Positions 4,730 to 5,739 of a DNA stretch of 5,739 nt are shown here, in pieces; the stretch's first letter is position 1, and the number at the start of each line of letters is the position of its first letter. The notes under the pieces are model-generated. The model did no database searches and was not told the DNA's origin. It was given only the letters and a program-made list of their open reading frames with translations. The translations under genes and the position numbers were made by a program. The stretch spans positions 1 to 5,739 of the forward strand of contig JAFCCK010000061.1 in the NCBI GenBank assembly GCA_017610245.1. The letters run 5' to 3'. Source of the stretch: Candidatus Iainarchaeum sp. (GTDB lineage Archaea; Iainarchaeota; Iainarchaeia; Iainarchaeales; GCA-2688035).

Positions 4730-5068
4730 AAGGTGATTTATCTGAGAGACCCAAAAGAGGAGTGGCTTAAGCATTACGGGAGCGCAACTGTTGGGGAGAG
4801 AGGCCAGATTGTTCTGCCTGCCGCGGCAAGGAAAAGGTTCAATATAAATCCGGGGGAGAGGCTTCTTGTGCTGGGCTCGAGCGCTGGCGGGTTCGAAAGG
4901 CTCGTACTAATGAAGTCAGAGGCCGTGACAGGGCTTCTCAAGCACTTATTTAACATAGAGCGGTCCCTAAGCGGAGGGGGAGCAGCGGGTGGAGAGAAGA
5001 TGCTAAAAAAGGGAATAAACAGAACCAAAAGGGTGGAAAAGGAGATAAAGAAAGTAAGCAGAAAATAG
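4715..5068 (+). CDS. AbrB/MazE/SpoVT-type DNA-binding regulator
   Basis: The protein has 117 residues from ATG 4715. The swapped-hairpin AbrB domain spans about residues 22-68. It contains GSATVGERGQIVLPAAARKR and INPGERLLVLG, the hallmark GQI-LP and PG-LLV motifs. The domain binds DNA as a dimer. The C-terminal half (about 70-117) is helical and very lysine-rich, with a glycine-rich break (SGGGAAGG) at 86-93. It may be a multimerisation or extra DNA-contacting tail. The start is uncertain. GTG 4706 and GTG 4733 are in frame, and no candidate has a good Shine-Dalgarno. Promoter spacing would favour 4733; ATG 4715 is kept as the only ATG. An ABC transporter gene follows within eight bases, so the regulator probably controls that transporter together with itself. 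Toxin-antitoxin pairing is unlikely, as no toxin gene is adjacent. Confidence 0.85.
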   Translation: MKYHIKVIYLRDPKEEWLKHYGSATVGERGQIVLPAAARKRFNINPGERLLVLGSSAGGFERLVLMKSEAVTGLLKHLFNIERSLSGGGAAGGEKMLKKGINRTKRVEKEIKKVSRK

Positions 5069-5076
5069 GTGTAATG

Positions 5077-5739
5077 ATGGGGCAGCCGGTTCTTGAAGCG
5101 AGGGATATTTACAAAATCTACGACATGGGAAAAGTTAAGGTGAACGCACTAAATGGAGTTTCATTGAAAGTGAATAAGGGCGAATTCGTTTCAATAATGG
5201 GTCCCAGTGGCAGTGGAAAAACAACACTGCTTGATGTGATGTCCGCCCTATTGAGACCCAGCATGGGAGATGTTTTCATTAACGGAAGAGCCATTTCAAG
5301 CATGGACGACAATGAATTGGCCAAGGCAAGGGGCAAAACAATCGGCTTTGTGTTCCAAACCTTCAACCTAATCCCAAGGATGACTGCTTTGGAGAATGTG
5401 ATGCTCCCCCTTTGGTTTCAGGGTGTTCCCCTTGAAGAAAGGGAGAAAAGGGCCACACAAATCCTGGAGAGGGTTGGGCTGGGAGATAGGGTTAAGCATA
5501 GGCCTTCAGAATTGAGCGGGGGTCAAAGGCAAAGGGTTGCGATTGCTCGCGCCCTTGCTGTCGACCCTGCTGTTATTGTTGCTGATGAGCCAACAGGAAA
5601 CCTTGATTCGCATTCAGGAGAACAAATTCTTAAATTAATTGGCGAGCTCAATAAAAAGGAGGGGAAAACCGTTTTGATGGTTACCCATGAGAAAAGTATT
5701 GGAAAAAAAAAAAAAAAAATATTGCAGTTGAAGGATGGA
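5077..5739 (+). CDS. ABC transporter ATP-binding protein, MacB/LolD type, truncated by window edge
   Basis: The frame is open from ATG 5074 or ATG 5077 to the window end. GGTG at 5068-5071 is better spaced for 5077. Numbered from 5074, the ATPase motifs are complete: Walker A GPSGSGKTT at 43-51, Q-loop Gln95 in FVFQTFNL, signature LSGGQRQR at 147-154, Walker B VIVADEPTGNLD at 167-178, and H-loop His205. IYKIYDMGKVKVNALNGVSL and the QTFNLIP stretch place it in the MacB/LolD/FtsE-like group. These ATPases power a FtsX/MacB-type membrane permease that exports lipids, peptides or drugs or acts on the envelope. The permease is expected downstream, outside the window. Past the H-loop a run of 17 A encodes five lysines in a row where relatives usually have an Ala-Asp-type stretch, after which the expected LKDG resumes in frame. 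The gene starts eight bases after the AbrB-type regulator and is probably translationally coupled to it. Confidence 0.93.
   Translation, partial: MGQPVLEARDIYKIYDMGKVKVNALNGVSLKVNKGEFVSIMGPSGSGKTTLLDVMSALLRPSMGDVFINGRAISSMDDNELAKARGKTIGFVFQTFNLIPRMTALENVMLPLWFQGVPLEEREKRATQILERVGLGDRVKHRPSELSGGQRQRVAIARALAVDPAVIVADEPTGNLDSHSGEQILKLIGELNKKEGKTVLMVTHEKSIGKKKKKILQLKDG
5703..5719 (+). repeat. 17-base poly-A homopolymer within the ABC ATPase coding sequence
   Basis: Seventeen consecutive A residues encode five Lys codons (5704-5718) plus the last base of the preceding Gly codon and the first base of an Ile codon. The frame before the tract (VTHEKSIG) and after it (ILQLKDG) is the same and matches the family. 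The stated length is therefore coding-compatible. It is the longest homopolymer in the window and a prime site for polymerase slippage or sequencing error. Confidence 0.9.

Noticed and set aside
5118..5366. Minus-strand open frame of 82 codons
   Set aside because: It lies opposite the Walker A to Q-loop region of the ABC ATPase, so it is a shadow frame.

Overview
The window looks archaeal. TATA-like boxes sit 25-30 bases before several starts. Two genes appear leaderless or nearly so. The protein set also fits: an ATP-cone NrdD, an archaeal-type small nitroreductase, a P. furiosus-like small ferredoxin and an AbrB-type regulator. Two membrane-anchored thioredoxin-fold proteins of a kind common in small-genome archaea make a DPANN-type or related lineage possible, but this is inference and the sequence alone does not settle it.

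Layout: (1) Bases 1-1154, minus strand: the 5' part of an anaerobic ribonucleotide reductase gene (nrdD), cut by the window edge. Its reading frame leaves the NrdD family after residue 180 and enters an intein. The intein has recognisable splicing blocks A and B, a four-cysteine zinc-ribbon-like insert and the first LAGLIDADG motif. (2) 1155-1428: a gene-free stretch with the nrdD promoter, a perfect inverted repeat near the predicted transcription start, and T-tracts downstream of the next operon. (3) 1429-2167, minus strand: a two-gene unit, ferredoxin then nitroreductase. (4) 2259-2897, plus strand: a membrane-anchored thioredoxin-like protein with a CPHC active site, convergent with (5) 2931-4136, minus strand: a membrane-anchored, cysteine-rich DsbA-like protein whose active site is reduced to CPGG. 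(6) 4182-4646, minus strand: a small class I SAM methyltransferase. (7) 4715-5739, plus strand: an AbrB/SpoVT-type regulator followed within a few bases by a MacB/LolD-type ABC transporter ATPase, which runs off the right edge.

How they may work together: NrdD, ferredoxin, nitroreductase and the two thiol proteins share a redox and anaerobic theme, but they sit in separate transcription units. Only ferredoxin-nitroreductase and AbrB-ABC look like true operons. The least ordinary element is the intein in nrdD with its putative zinc ribbon between the splicing and endonuclease regions. Second is a 17-A homopolymer inside the ABC ATPase coding sequence.
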